A stretch of 64,000 nt of DNA from assembly GCF_003984645.1 (NCBI RefSeq), contig NZ_RWKI01000019.1, forward strand, positions 28,615-92,614, written 5' to 3'. Of the stretch, positions 35,301-43,720 are shown in pieces. The position numbers and the translations under genes are program-made. Positions within the stretch are counted from its first letter, which is position 1, and every line of letters starts with the position of its first letter. Source of the stretch: Variovorax sp. MHTC-1 (GTDB taxonomy: Bacteria > Pseudomonadota > Gammaproteobacteria > Burkholderiales > Burkholderiaceae_C). The notes beneath the pieces were generated by a model. That model was not told the DNA's origin. It saw only the letters and a program-made list of their open reading frames with translations, and made no database searches.

Positions 35301-35627
35301 GAACAGCTGCGCGAGGTGCCGAGCGGCCGGACCGTGCGCGCCTGCGGCATCGTGATGGGACGCCAGCGTCCGCAGACCGCCAAGGACACCATCTTCGTCA
35401 CGCTCGAAGACGAAACCGGCAACGTCAACGTGATCGTCTGGAGCCACGTGGTCGAGGCCTGGCGCGAGCCGCTGCTCAAGTCGCACCTGCTCGCGGTGCA
35501 GGGCACCTGGCAGCGCGACGTGGACAGCGGCGGCGAGGTGCGCCACCTGGTGGCCACCGGCTTCAAGGACCTCACGCCGCTCCTGGGCCGGCTGGCCAAG
35601 AGCAACAAGAGCCGCGATTTCCACTGA
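32304..35627 (+). CDS. dnaE2: Error-prone DNA polymerase DnaE2
   Basis: The C-family polymerase alpha paralogue of 1107 residues starts MPELSEKQIQRRARASATV. It has an N-terminal PHP domain (YAELHCITNFSFQRG near residue 38), the polymerase core with catalytic aspartates in PPDIDVDFEHQRREE near 425-429, and a C-terminal OB-fold near 990-1060 (VRACGIVMGRQRPQTAKDTI). It performs damage-induced mutagenic synthesis with ImuA and ImuB. The open frame extends upstream through imuB, but ATG 32304 is the natural start, overlapping the imuB stop by 8 bp. Confidence 0.95.
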   Translation: MPELSEKQIQRRARASATVHALPWRSQPEPLRAPALPSYAELHCITNFSFQRGASHPEELVKRAYDLGYEALAITDECSVAGVVRAHEGLREYLETLDPSEQHPFRLLFGSEFLFERFKLVAIAHDLEGWGNLCEFITAARTTTAPKGTYRVSWAQSDVASLRDCEILFVPLRTPGAMPDVAALCADVTEAARLFEGHLWIAVELANELDDDLWLAALQQAGMQTGVPLVAVGDVHMHVRSRKPLQDVITAVREGRPVAECGFALQSNAERHLRSRLRLAELYPAELLANTLEVARRCAFDLDVIREHYKYPLENVADGETPAQTLVRKTWEGARDKYPLGIPEKVRAQVAHELELILELHYEMFFLTVEDIVRFARSKDILCQGRGSSANSAVCFCLGITAIDPETGHLLFERFLSRERREPPDIDVDFEHQRREEVIQYIYEKYGRDRAAIAAVVICYRSRSALRDVGKALGVDALLVDEFAKDHYWFDHVVLDQRLEEAMQRVGVREDMLKLYQWIELTQQLRGFPRHLSQHVGGFVLTQTKLTRLVPVENASMKDRSVIQWEKDDLEAMGMLKVDVLALGMLSAIRRALAMVNGWRGTALQMHQIPKNDEAVFDMICDADTIGVFQIESRAQMSMLPRLRPRTYYDLVIEVAIVRPGPIQGGMVHPYLKNREKIRKGGEVTYRYPDLIEALGRTLGVPIFQEQVMQIAMIAASFTPDQADRLRRSMAAWKRKGGVEKFYGPLVGGMVDNGYDREFAEAIFKQVQGFGEYGFPESHAASFALLVTVSSWLKLHEPACFLAAMLDSQPMGFYSPSQLVQDARRHGVEVRAVDVTASELDCTLEKAAVLPSELSPRFATRLGMPGQPAVRLGLRRVMSLSGAGAQRIVEARAQAAFTSTEDLALRAELDAKDMAALAAADALLALSGHRRQQVWDATAQRRAPALLKGVPIHEAALQLPVAPEGEEIVGDYASLGFTLRRHPLALLRPRLARMRLSSAEQLREVPSGRTVRACGIVMGRQRPQTAKDTIFVTLEDETGNVNVIVWSHVVEAWREPLLKSHLLAVQGTWQRDVDSGGEVRHLVATGFKDLTPLLGRLAKSNKSRDFH

Positions 35628-35678
35628 CAATCGTTCAACGGCCACTGCGGCCGGCAGCGCCGCCTGGAGGTAGTTCCC

Positions 35679-36254
35679 ATGTCTCTTCTTGTCGTTGGCC
35701 TCATCCTGTTCCTCGGCATTCATTCGGTGTCCATCGTCGCGCCCGCCTGGCGCGATGCGCAGGTCGACCGGCGCGGCGAGCGGGTCTGGAAAGGCACCTA
35801 CGCCCTGGCCTCGCTCGTCGGCCTGCTGTTGCTCATTTATGGCTATGGCCTGGCTCGCCAGGCGCCGGTGGTGCTCTACGCGCCGCCGCCGGGGTTGCGG
35901 CATGTCGCGCTGCTGTTGATGCTGCCGGTGTTTCCGCTGCTGTTCGCGGCCTACCTGCCTGGGCGCATCCAGCGAACGGTCAAGCACCCCATGCTGCTTG
36001 CCGTGGCGCTCTGGGCAACGGCGCACCTGCTGGGCAATGGCACGCTGGCCGATGTGCTGCTGTTCGGGGCTTTCCTCGTGTGGGCAGTGGTTGACTGGAT
36101 TTCCGTCCAACACCGCGCCGTGCCTCGCAGGGTGCCTGGCGCTCCGCCGGGTGCGCTGAACGACATCGTGGCACTCGCGGGCGGCTTGGTGGTGTATGCC
36201 GCTTTCCTGTGGAGGGCACACATCTGGCTGACCGGGGTATCGCCGCTCGCTTAG
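35679..36254 (+). CDS. NnrU family membrane protein
   Basis: The 191-residue protein has about five hydrophobic helices. The N-terminal LVVGLILFLGIHSVSIVAP and the middle AVALWATAHLLGNGTLADVL are characteristic of NnrU proteins. The family was named for a link to nitric oxide/nitrite metabolism and is related to isoprenylcysteine methyltransferase-like membrane proteins. No denitrification genes lie nearby, so the role is open. It converges with the SixA-like gene, 2 bp apart. Confidence 0.85.
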   Translation: MSLLVVGLILFLGIHSVSIVAPAWRDAQVDRRGERVWKGTYALASLVGLLLLIYGYGLARQAPVVLYAPPPGLRHVALLLMLPVFPLLFAAYLPGRIQRTVKHPMLLAVALWATAHLLGNGTLADVLLFGAFLVWAVVDWISVQHRAVPRRVPGAPPGALNDIVALAGGLVVYAAFLWRAHIWLTGVSPLA

Positions 36255-36256
36255 AA

Positions 36257-36742
36257 CTACTTCTTCGGCGCGTCCAGCTTCGCCTTCGCCGGGCCGAGCT
36301 CCGCGACATCCGCCCATGCCTTGGCATCGAAGCGGAACTCGGCGACGGCGCAGGTGGGCATGTCGACGATCTCGCTCGACAGCCGGTGCGCGAGCTCGGT
36401 GAACTCGGGGTTGTGGCCGAAGAGCATCACGCGGGCCAGCTTGTCGTCGAGTGCGCAAATGACGGCGAGCAAGTCGTCCGGACTGCTGGCGTAGAGCCGC
36501 TCATCGACGGCGATGTTCTTGCGTGCATAACCGATCTCGTCGGCGATGAGTTGCGCAGTCGTCAGCGCCCGCAGCGCCGGGCTCGACACCAGCAGATCGG
36601 GCTTCACGCCGCGCTTGCTCAGGCGCTTGCCCATCCTGGGCGCGTCGTCGAGGCCGCGATCGTTCAATGGCCGCTCCCGGTCGGGCAAGGACGGATCGTC
36701 GCGACTCGACTTGGCATGCCGCACCAGAAACAAGGTTTTCAT
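36257..36742 (-). CDS. SixA-like phosphohistidine phosphatase
   Basis: The 161-residue histidine phosphatase begins MKTLFLVRHAKSSRDDPSLP with the catalytic RHA motif near residue 9 and the second histidine in VMLFGHNPEFTEL near 107. Its short size and layout match SixA, which removes phosphate from histidine in signalling proteins. The true substrate is not shown by context. Confidence 0.85.
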   Translation of the reverse strand: MKTLFLVRHAKSSRDDPSLPDRERPLNDRGLDDAPRMGKRLSKRGVKPDLLVSSPALRALTTAQLIADEIGYARKNIAVDERLYASSPDDLLAVICALDDKLARVMLFGHNPEFTELAHRLSSEIVDMPTCAVAEFRFDAKAWADVAELGPAKAKLDAPKK

Positions 36743-36825
36743 GGACAGCTTTTCGTGGTGGGGAATATTGTCGGCTGTTGCCTGAAGTGGTGGAGAATTT
36801 CTCTCGAGCTACCTGGAGTTCCGCC

Positions 36826-37659
36826 ATGGTTGTGCCGTCGCTCTTACCTCGCGAACGCGGATTGCTGATCCTGTTCGCCTTGCTGTGGGTGAGCGCCATC
36901 GTCGCGCCCGCGCTGCCGACCCCCGAACTGGCCGCCGCAGCCCTTGCCGACAACCGTGCCTGGCACGGGCTGCCGAACGCGATGGACGTGCTGAGCAATC
37001 TGCCTTTCGCGGCCATCGGCATCTGGGGCCTGCTCCGGCTGCGCCGGCTGGACCGCGCCCGCAAGGACACGCAAGACATCGTGCCGGGCCCGCAGCCCGC
37101 GAGCCAGCCACCCGACAATGCGCTCGATTGCGCCTGGATGTTCTTCGCAGGGCTGATCCTCACCGCAGCGGGGTCGGCTTTCTATCACCTGCAGCCCGAC
37201 GGCCTGCGGCTGGCCGCAGACCGTGCCGGCATGGCGGTCGCGTTCGCCGGCATCCTGGGTGTCGCGGTCTGCGACCGGGTGAGTGCGCGCGCCGGCTGGC
37301 CGGCGGCCTGGTTCACGCTGGCCGGAGGGCTGCTGGCGGTGGGCGTCCATCACGAAACCGGCAATGTGCTGCCGTGGGCACTGGTCCAGTACGGCGGCAT
37401 GGCGCTGGTCCTGGCGCTGGCGCTCGCCAAGCCGGTGAGCGGCGCCATCGGGGTCAAGCTGGGCTGGGTGATCTTCTTCTACGGCCTGGCCAAGCTGTTC
37501 GAGCTGTCGGACCACGCGATCTACGAGGCGACGCAGCAGCTGGTATCGGGCCACACCCTCAAGCATCTGACGGCGGCGCTCGCGGCCCTGCCCGTGCTGC
37601 ACGCCCTGGGAAGGCAGGCCCTGCGGCACGCTGGGGGCGGAGCGTTCGTCACGCCGTAG
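36826..37659 (+). CDS. Ceramidase-like (CREST family) membrane hydrolase
   Basis: The 277-residue, seven-helix protein starts at an ATG seven bases after GGAG. The three CREST signatures are visible: Ser and His in TAAGSAFYHLQPD near residue 120, Asp in LAADRAGMAVAF near 135, and paired histidines in SGHTLKHLTAALAAL near 250. These form the zinc site in alkaline ceramidases and related hydrolases. The substrate is probably an amide-linked lipid, but bacterial members are largely uncharacterised. Confidence 0.72.
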   Translation: MVVPSLLPRERGLLILFALLWVSAIVAPALPTPELAAAALADNRAWHGLPNAMDVLSNLPFAAIGIWGLLRLRRLDRARKDTQDIVPGPQPASQPPDNALDCAWMFFAGLILTAAGSAFYHLQPDGLRLAADRAGMAVAFAGILGVAVCDRVSARAGWPAAWFTLAGGLLAVGVHHETGNVLPWALVQYGGMALVLALALAKPVSGAIGVKLGWVIFFYGLAKLFELSDHAIYEATQQLVSGHTLKHLTAALAALPVLHALGRQALRHAGGGAFVTP

Positions 37660-37772
37660 CTGCCTGCCCCGCTTGCGCCGGGCCGGTCAATCCCGTACGC
37701 TGGGTCGGCAGAGGCAAGCACGCGATCCCAACGATCCGCCCGGCGGGCCTTCCGGGCGCAAGGAGACCACCC

Positions 37773-39833
37773 ATGCCAAGCCGATCGAACGGCCTCGCGG
37801 CCGAAATGGAGACGGTGCGCACACTGGCGCTCGTCGGGCCCTCGGCCTCGGGCAAGACCACCCTGGCCGAGGCGCTGCTGTACAAGACGGGCGCCATCGG
37901 CGCGCCGGGCAGCGTCGAGCGGGGCAGCACCGCCAGCGACCACGACCCGATCGAGCGGCGCATGCAGCATTCGCTCAACGCATCGGTGATGCACCTCACG
38001 CATGCCGGCACGCGCATTCACTTCATCGACACGCCCGGCGGCGCCGACTTCCTCGGCCAGAGCCTGCCGGCACTGGAGGCGGTCGAAACGGCGGCGGTGG
38101 TCATCAATGCCGCCACCGGCATCGAGCCGATGGCCGTGCGCATGATGGAGTACGCGGCCTCGCGCCACCTCGCCCGCATGATCATCGTCAACAAGATCGA
38201 CTCGCAGGGCGTCTCGCTGGCGGGCCTGCTGGCCGACATCCAGGCCACTTTCGGCCGCGAATGCCTGCCGCTGAACCTTCCCGACGGGGTCGGCAAGCAG
38301 GTGGTGGACTGCTTCTTCAATCGCTTCGGGCAGTCCGACTTCGGCCCCGTCGAAGCGGCGCACCGCGCGCTGGTCGAGCAGGTGGTGGAGGTCGATGCGG
38401 CCTTCGTCGACCGCTATCTCGAAGAGGGCGACGTGGATCCGGCCGAGCTGCACGCGCCGCTCGAGCAGGCGCTGCGCGAAGGCCACCTGATCCCGGTGTG
38501 CTTCGTCTCGTCGCGCAGCGGCGCCGGCGTGGCCGAGCTGCTGGACGTGATCGTCAAGCTCCTGCCCGACCCGACCGAGGCCAACCCGCCGGACTTCGTC
38601 GTCGGCGAGGGCGCGGCCGCGCGGCCAATGACGGTCGCGCCCGACCCGTCGCTGCACGTGCTGGCGCACGTGTTCAAGGTCACGGTCGACCCCTATGTCG
38701 GCAAGATGGGCATCTTCCGCGTGCACCAGGGCACGCTCACGCGCGACAGCCAGCTCTACATCGGCGACGGGCGCAAGCCCTTCAAGGTGGGCCACCTGTT
38801 CATGCTGCAGGGCAAGGACCATGTGGAGGTGTCGCGCGTGCTGCCGGGCGACATCGCGGCCGTGGCCAAGGTCGACGAGATCCATTTCGACGCCGTGCTG
38901 CACGACGCGGCCGAGGACGACCGGGTCCATCTCGCGCCGCTGGAATTCCCGATTCCCGTGCACGGGCTGGCGATCGAGCCCAAGCGGCATGGCGACGAGC
39001 AGCGCATGTGGGAGATCTTGGGCAAGCTGGTCGACGAGGACCCCTGCCTGCGGCTGGAGCATGTGGTGGTCACCAACGAAACCATCGTCTACGGCCTCGG
39101 CGAGCTGCACCTGCGCGTGCTGCTCGAGCGGCTGCGCGAGGTCTACCGCTTCGAGGTCAACACGCGGCCGCCGCGCATCGCCTACCGCGAGACCGTGACG
39201 GTGCCGGCCGAGGGCCACCACCGCCACAAGAAGCAGACCGGCGGCGCCGGCCAGTTCGGCGAGGTGTTCCTGCGCATCGAGCCGCTGCCGCGCGGCTCCG
39301 GCTTCGAGTTTGCCGACGAGGTGCGGGGCGGAACCATTCCGAGCCAGTTCATCCCCGCGGTCGAGAAGGGCGTGCGCGAGGTGCTGGATCACGGCGCGAT
39401 CGCCGGCTACCCGGTGGTCGACGTGCGCGTGGTGGTCTACGACGGCAAGCACCACAGCGTCGACAGCAAGGACATCGCCTTCGCCACCGCCGGCCGCAAG
39501 GCCTTCATCGCGGCCATCCAGGCGGCACGCGCGATCGTGCTGGAGCCGGTGGTGCAGATCGACATCGCCGCGCCGGACTCCGCGATCGGCGACGTCACGG
39601 GCGACCTGTCGGGGCGGCGCGGCCTGGTCACGGGCACCTCCAACGGCTCGGCGGGTACGGTGCTGATCCGGGGGCAGGTGCCGTTGTCGGAGCTCTCGGG
39701 CTATCAGTCGCGGCTCAACGCGCTGACCAGCGGGCAGGGGCGCTACACCATCGAGCTTTCGCACTACGAGGCGGTGCCGCCGGCGCTGCAGCAGACGCTG
39801 ATGGGACAGCACCGGGTGCGCGACGAGGAGTGA
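37773..39833 (+). CDS. Elongation factor G-like protein (FusA2 type)
   Basis: The 686-residue translation-factor GTPase starts eight bases after AGGAG. G1 is GPSASGKTTL near residue 22 and G4 is VNKID near 143. The switch I region reads GSTASDHDPIERRMQHSL, and the switch II motif is DTPGGADF: the histidine of the canonical DTPGHVDF is replaced by glycine. All five EF-G domains seem present. The changes resemble FusA2-like paralogues, which bind GTP but are not standard translocases. No str-operon ribosomal genes are nearby. Confidence 0.88.
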   Translation: MPSRSNGLAAEMETVRTLALVGPSASGKTTLAEALLYKTGAIGAPGSVERGSTASDHDPIERRMQHSLNASVMHLTHAGTRIHFIDTPGGADFLGQSLPALEAVETAAVVINAATGIEPMAVRMMEYAASRHLARMIIVNKIDSQGVSLAGLLADIQATFGRECLPLNLPDGVGKQVVDCFFNRFGQSDFGPVEAAHRALVEQVVEVDAAFVDRYLEEGDVDPAELHAPLEQALREGHLIPVCFVSSRSGAGVAELLDVIVKLLPDPTEANPPDFVVGEGAAARPMTVAPDPSLHVLAHVFKVTVDPYVGKMGIFRVHQGTLTRDSQLYIGDGRKPFKVGHLFMLQGKDHVEVSRVLPGDIAAVAKVDEIHFDAVLHDAAEDDRVHLAPLEFPIPVHGLAIEPKRHGDEQRMWEILGKLVDEDPCLRLEHVVVTNETIVYGLGELHLRVLLERLREVYRFEVNTRPPRIAYRETVTVPAEGHHRHKKQTGGAGQFGEVFLRIEPLPRGSGFEFADEVRGGTIPSQFIPAVEKGVREVLDHGAIAGYPVVDVRVVVYDGKHHSVDSKDIAFATAGRKAFIAAIQAARAIVLEPVVQIDIAAPDSAIGDVTGDLSGRRGLVTGTSNGSAGTVLIRGQVPLSELSGYQSRLNALTSGQGRYTIELSHYEAVPPALQQTLMGQHRVRDEE

Positions 39834-39853
39834 GGCGGGATCGTCTCCCGCGC

Positions 39854-41386
39854 TCAAACAGCGGCCTGGCCCCCGGTTGCGGCAGGCGGCATCGCGGCGT
39901 CGAAGATCGGCGGATGCGTCACGATCGATTTCAGCTCGGGCACGGGCTTCGCAAGGCGAGCGAGATCCGGCTGCGGCCGCTGCGTTTCGGGCATGCGCGC
40001 GAACGCGGCTTCCATCGCATGCGCGATCGACAGCAGTTCGGCATCGCCGCGGAAGCGGCCGATGAGCTGAAGGCCGAAGGGCATGCCGCCCGCGTCCACG
40101 CCGCAGGGCAGCGCGAGCGCCGGGTTGGTGGCCAGCGTGACGACGTAGGTCAGGCCCAGCCAGTGGTAGTAGTTGCGGAGCTTCTGGCCGTTGATCTGAT
40201 CGAGGTAGGGCAGCGTCCAGGCGAAGGGCGACACCGGCGTGGTCGGCGACAGGATGAGATCGAAGTCCTCGTAGAGCGTCTGGAACGATCGGAAGATGCG
40301 TGTCTGCTCCAGGTGCGCCCAGGTGGCGTCCGCCATCGTCATGTTCGCGCCCATCTCGTAGTTGGCTCGCACGTTGGGCCCGAGCGAGCCGGGGTCGGTT
40401 TCGTAGGCCTCGCGGAAGGCCGCGACGAAGCTCGCGGCACGGACCACGTCGAAGCAGCGGTCCGCTTCGCCCATGTCGGGCCGCACCTCGTCGACGCTTC
40501 GGAACAGGTGGCGAATGGTCGCGATGCGCTGGCGGAACAGGGTGCGGATGCCGTCGTCGACCGGGCAGACGCCGAAGTCCTCGGTGTAGCCGACGCGCAG
40601 CGAGGCGAGGTCCGCGGGCGCGAGCTGCGTGAACGTGCGGCCGTCCACCGCGTAGGTGAGCGGGTCGCACGCATGCTGGCCGACCGAGGCGCCGAACTGC
40701 AGGCAGGTGTCGGCCACGGTGCGTCCCATCGGCCCGATCACCGAGATCGGCGTCCAGCCGAGCTGCCGGCGCTCCACCGGCACCAGGCCCGGCGAGGGGC
40801 GGAAGCCGACAACGCCGCAGAGTGCCGCGGGAATGCGCAGCGACCCGCCGGTGTCGGAGCCGGTGGCGACCGGCAGCATGCCGGTGGCGAGCGCAGCGGC
40901 CGAGCCGCCGGAGGAACCGCCGGCGTTGCGCATCGGGTCGAAGGGATTGCCGGTGGCGCCCCAGACCGGATTGCGCGTGTTGGCGCCGGCGCCCATCTCC
41001 GGCACGTTGGTCTTGGCAACCACGATCGCACCCGCGGCGCGCAGGCGTGCGACGAGCGCGTGGTCACGCGCGGGCACCTGGCCTCGGAAGCGCGGCGAGC
41101 CGTAGGTGGTCAGCAGGCCGGCGGTGTCTTCCAGGTCCTTGATGCCGAGGGGCAGGCCGTGCAGGCTGCCCAGCGCTTCGCCGCGAAGCACCTGCACCTC
41201 GGCGCGCCGGGCTTCTTCGCGCGCGCGCTCGAAGCAGGTGGCGGTGAGCGCGTTGACGGCCGGGTTCAGCGCCTCGATGCGCGCGATGCTGGCCTCCAGC
41301 ACCTCGACCGGCGAGACCTCGCGGCTTCCGATCATGCGGCGCAGTTCGACGGCGGACTGGTCTGCAAGGGTGTGGCTGGATGGCAT
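39854..41386 (-). CDS. Amidase (amidase-signature family)
   Basis: The 510-residue enzyme has the Ser-cisSer-Lys triad: Lys in LPLGIKDLEDTAGL near residue 80, and the serines in NAGGSSGGSAAALATG and GSDTGGSLRIPAALCG at about 155-185. It hydrolyses a carboxamide; the substrate is unknown. It is the last gene of a likely operon with the Bug-type binding protein (24 bp upstream) and the FAD oxidoreductase, which suggests use of an imported nitrogenous compound. Confidence 0.9.
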   Translation of the reverse strand: MPSSHTLADQSAVELRRMIGSREVSPVEVLEASIARIEALNPAVNALTATCFERAREEARRAEVQVLRGEALGSLHGLPLGIKDLEDTAGLLTTYGSPRFRGQVPARDHALVARLRAAGAIVVAKTNVPEMGAGANTRNPVWGATGNPFDPMRNAGGSSGGSAAALATGMLPVATGSDTGGSLRIPAALCGVVGFRPSPGLVPVERRQLGWTPISVIGPMGRTVADTCLQFGASVGQHACDPLTYAVDGRTFTQLAPADLASLRVGYTEDFGVCPVDDGIRTLFRQRIATIRHLFRSVDEVRPDMGEADRCFDVVRAASFVAAFREAYETDPGSLGPNVRANYEMGANMTMADATWAHLEQTRIFRSFQTLYEDFDLILSPTTPVSPFAWTLPYLDQINGQKLRNYYHWLGLTYVVTLATNPALALPCGVDAGGMPFGLQLIGRFRGDAELLSIAHAMEAAFARMPETQRPQPDLARLAKPVPELKSIVTHPPIFDAAMPPAATGGQAAV

Positions 41387-41409
41387 GGATGTAAGGATCC
41401 AGGAGAAGG

Positions 41410-42393
41410 TCAGTCGGGCTTGATGTTGGATTGTTCTGCGATCTTGCGCAGCCGGGCGATGTCGCCGCCGAGCCTGCCGCTCCAGTCCTTGATCGGCGCG
41501 TAGGCGGGCTCGAAGCCCAGGCCCTTGAGCTTGTCGCGCATCTCGGCGTCCCCCATGGCCGCGGCCAGGGCCTGCTCGAGCTTCTGCTTGACCTCGGGCG
41601 GCAGGCCGCTCGGCGCGACCAGCGCGATCCAGGAGCTCATTTCGTAGCCGGGGTAGCCGCTCTCGGCAATGGTCGGCACATCGGGCAGCAGGGTCGAGCG
41701 CGTGGGGGTGGTGACCGCCAGCGGCTTGATCTTTCCGGTCCTGATGTGCGGCGCGGCGGCCACCACGCTGTCGAAGGCGAGCGGGATCTGGCCGCCGACC
41801 AGGTCGGTCATCGCCGGCGCGCTGCCGCGGTAGGGCACGTGCGTCATCTTGACGCCTGCCGCCGCCTTGAACATCTCACCGGAGAAGTGGGACACGGTGC
41901 CGTTGCCGAAGGAGCCGTACACGTACTTGTCCGGCGCGGCCTTGGCGGCTGCAACGAGCTGTTGCACGCTGTTCTCCTGCACCGACGGATGGGCCACCAG
42001 CATCAGCGCCATGTTGGCCACCATGCCGACGGGCTCGAAGGCCTTGGCCGGCTCGTAGGACAGCTTGGGCTGAATCGCCGGATTGAGGGTGTAGGTGGAA
42101 TTGGAGCTCAAGAGCAGCGTGTAGCCGTCGGGCTTGGCATTCGCCACGAACTGCGCGCCGATGGCGGTGCCCGCGCCGGGCTTGTTGTCGACGATCACCG
42201 GCTGCCCGAGCTTCGCTTCGAGCTGCCGCGCGAGCAGGCGGCCCATCACGTCGCCCGCGCCGCCGGGTGGATAGGGCACGACGATCTGCACCGGTTTTTC
42301 CGGATAGCCGGCGGCCTGGGCAGGCAGCACGGCCGCGAAGGATGCGCAGGCCCATGCTGCAGCTTGAAGAAGGGCGCTGGTGCGGAGTTGCAT
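41410..42393 (-). CDS. Tripartite tricarboxylate transporter (Bug-type) solute-binding protein
   Basis: The 327-residue periplasmic protein has a Sec signal (ACASFAAVLPAQAA) cut near residue 28. The Bug signature follows: YPEKPVQIVVPYPPGGAGDV, then KLGQPVIVDNKPGAG. ATG 42393 is preceded by AAAGGA. Bug proteins bind organic acids and are abundant in Burkholderiales, often without their own membrane subunits, as here. An operator copy lies 28-45 bp upstream. Confidence 0.92.
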   Translation of the reverse strand: MQLRTSALLQAAAWACASFAAVLPAQAAGYPEKPVQIVVPYPPGGAGDVMGRLLARQLEAKLGQPVIVDNKPGAGTAIGAQFVANAKPDGYTLLLSSNSTYTLNPAIQPKLSYEPAKAFEPVGMVANMALMLVAHPSVQENSVQQLVAAAKAAPDKYVYGSFGNGTVSHFSGEMFKAAAGVKMTHVPYRGSAPAMTDLVGGQIPLAFDSVVAAAPHIRTGKIKPLAVTTPTRSTLLPDVPTIAESGYPGYEMSSWIALVAPSGLPPEVKQKLEQALAAAMGDAEMRDKLKGLGFEPAYAPIKDWSGRLGGDIARLRKIAEQSNIKPD

Positions 42394-42420
42394 GAAAGTC
42401 CTTTCGGTGATGGTCAAGGG

Positions 42421-42438
42421 ATTCTCTTTAACGAGAAT
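42421..42438. promoter_or_regulatory. Operator copy 2, ATTCTC-N6-GAGAAT
   Basis: ATTCTCTTTAACGAGAAT is a perfect dyad with the same arms and spacing as 43655-43672. It lies between the oxidoreductase and Bug genes and suggests a second, internal regulated promoter. Confidence 0.6.
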
Positions 42439-42505
42439 TCTCATATCCGAGTAAAACCGAAAACGTGCATGAATCGTGCCAGTAGAAGCCCCACTGGCGC
42501 GGAAG

Positions 42506-43645
42506 TCAACGCAGGCGCCCCGGCCGGAATGCGAGCGGATCCACGCCATGCGCGAGCAGCCGTGCCGGCGGCGCCTCATGGTGCAGCAGGGCAGCCGCCA
42601 GTTCCGAAGCGCCTGCGGCAGTCTGGATGCCGTAGCCGCCCTGGCCGGCGAGCCAGAAGAAGCCTTCGCAGCCCTCGTCCCAGCCGAGCACGAAGTCGCC
42701 GTCGTCCACGAAGGAACGCAGTCCCGCCCAGGCATGGCTCGGGCGGCGGATCGAGAGCGTGGTGGCGTTCTCGATGTGGTGGATGCCCAGCGCCACGTCC
42801 AGTTCCTCGGGCACCACGTCGTGCGGCGCCACCGGTTCGGCATTGGCCGGGGAGCCCAGCAGCTGGCCGGCATCCGGCTTGAAGTAGAAGCTTTCGTCGA
42901 TGCCCACGACCGCCGGCCACGCCGCGCAGTCGAGGCCCTCGGGCGCCGCGAAGGTGAAGGCGCTGCGCCGCCGCGGTTCGAGCCCGACGCGCGCGGCCTT
43001 GCACAGGTCCGCGATCTGGTCGGCCCACGCGCCCGCGGCGTTGACCAGGGCGCGCGCCTGCACCTGCTGGCCATCGGCCAGGCTCAGTTGCCACAAGCCT
43101 TCGGTACGCACCGCCGCCACGAGCTCCGCGTCGCAGCGCAACGTGCCGCCGCGCGCTCGCATGCCCTTGAGGTAGCCCTGATGGAGTGCATGGACGTCGA
43201 TGTCCTGTGCATCCTGCTCGAAGATGGCCGCGTTCACGCGGTCGGCGCGTAGCACCGGCACCATGGAAACGGCCTCCTCGCCGGTGACGAGACGGACGTT
43301 CGGGGTGTTGCGCGACAGCGCCTCGAAGGTCGCCTGCAGTTCCTGTGACTGGGCTTCGCTGGCGATGTAGAGCGCGCCGCGCGGCGTGAGCAGCGGGTGC
43401 TCGGCGAAGCCTTCGGGCGGTTGCTCGTAGAACGCGCGGCTCGCACGCGTCAGCGCCCGGATGGCCGGCGTGCCATAGCTTTCCATGAACATCGCGGCGG
43501 AGCGGCCGGTCGAGTGATAGCCGGGCTGGGACTCGCGCTCCAGCACGATCACGCGCGCGCGCGGTGCCAGCTGGAAGGCGAGCGATGCGCCGGCGATGCC
43601 GGCGCCGATCACGGCGAAGTCGAAGGTAGGCGATGGTGTGCTCAT
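42506..43645 (-). CDS. FAD-dependent oxidoreductase (DAO family)
   Basis: The 379-residue enzyme has the N-terminal FAD-binding motif FAVIGAGIAGASLAFQLA and the ERESQPGYHSTGRSAAMF segment typical of the D-amino-acid oxidase/glycerol-3-phosphate dehydrogenase group. LVNAAGAWADQIADLC follows near residue 195. The amine or hydroxy-acid substrate is not predictable. It is the first gene of a three-gene operon and is divergent from an XRE-cupin regulator; one operator sits 10 bp upstream of its start. Confidence 0.88.
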   Translation of the reverse strand: MSTPSPTFDFAVIGAGIAGASLAFQLAPRARVIVLERESQPGYHSTGRSAAMFMESYGTPAIRALTRASRAFYEQPPEGFAEHPLLTPRGALYIASEAQSQELQATFEALSRNTPNVRLVTGEEAVSMVPVLRADRVNAAIFEQDAQDIDVHALHQGYLKGMRARGGTLRCDAELVAAVRTEGLWQLSLADGQQVQARALVNAAGAWADQIADLCKAARVGLEPRRRSAFTFAAPEGLDCAAWPAVVGIDESFYFKPDAGQLLGSPANAEPVAPHDVVPEELDVALGIHHIENATTLSIRRPSHAWAGLRSFVDDGDFVLGWDEGCEGFFWLAGQGGYGIQTAAGASELAAALLHHEAPPARLLAHGVDPLAFRPGRLR

Positions 43646-43654
43646 GGAAGCTGA

Positions 43655-43672
43655 ATTCTCATTTACGAGAAT
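43655..43672. promoter_or_regulatory. Operator copy 1, ATTCTC-N6-GAGAAT
   Basis: ATTCTCATTTACGAGAAT is a perfect 6-6-6 dyad in the intergenic region between the FAD oxidoreductase and the divergent regulator. It is probably the binding site of that regulator. Confidence 0.65.
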
Positions 43673-43720
43673 TATCGTTCTGCGGCGCGAGTCCGGTCAA
43701 GACGTACCCCTTGCGCCATA

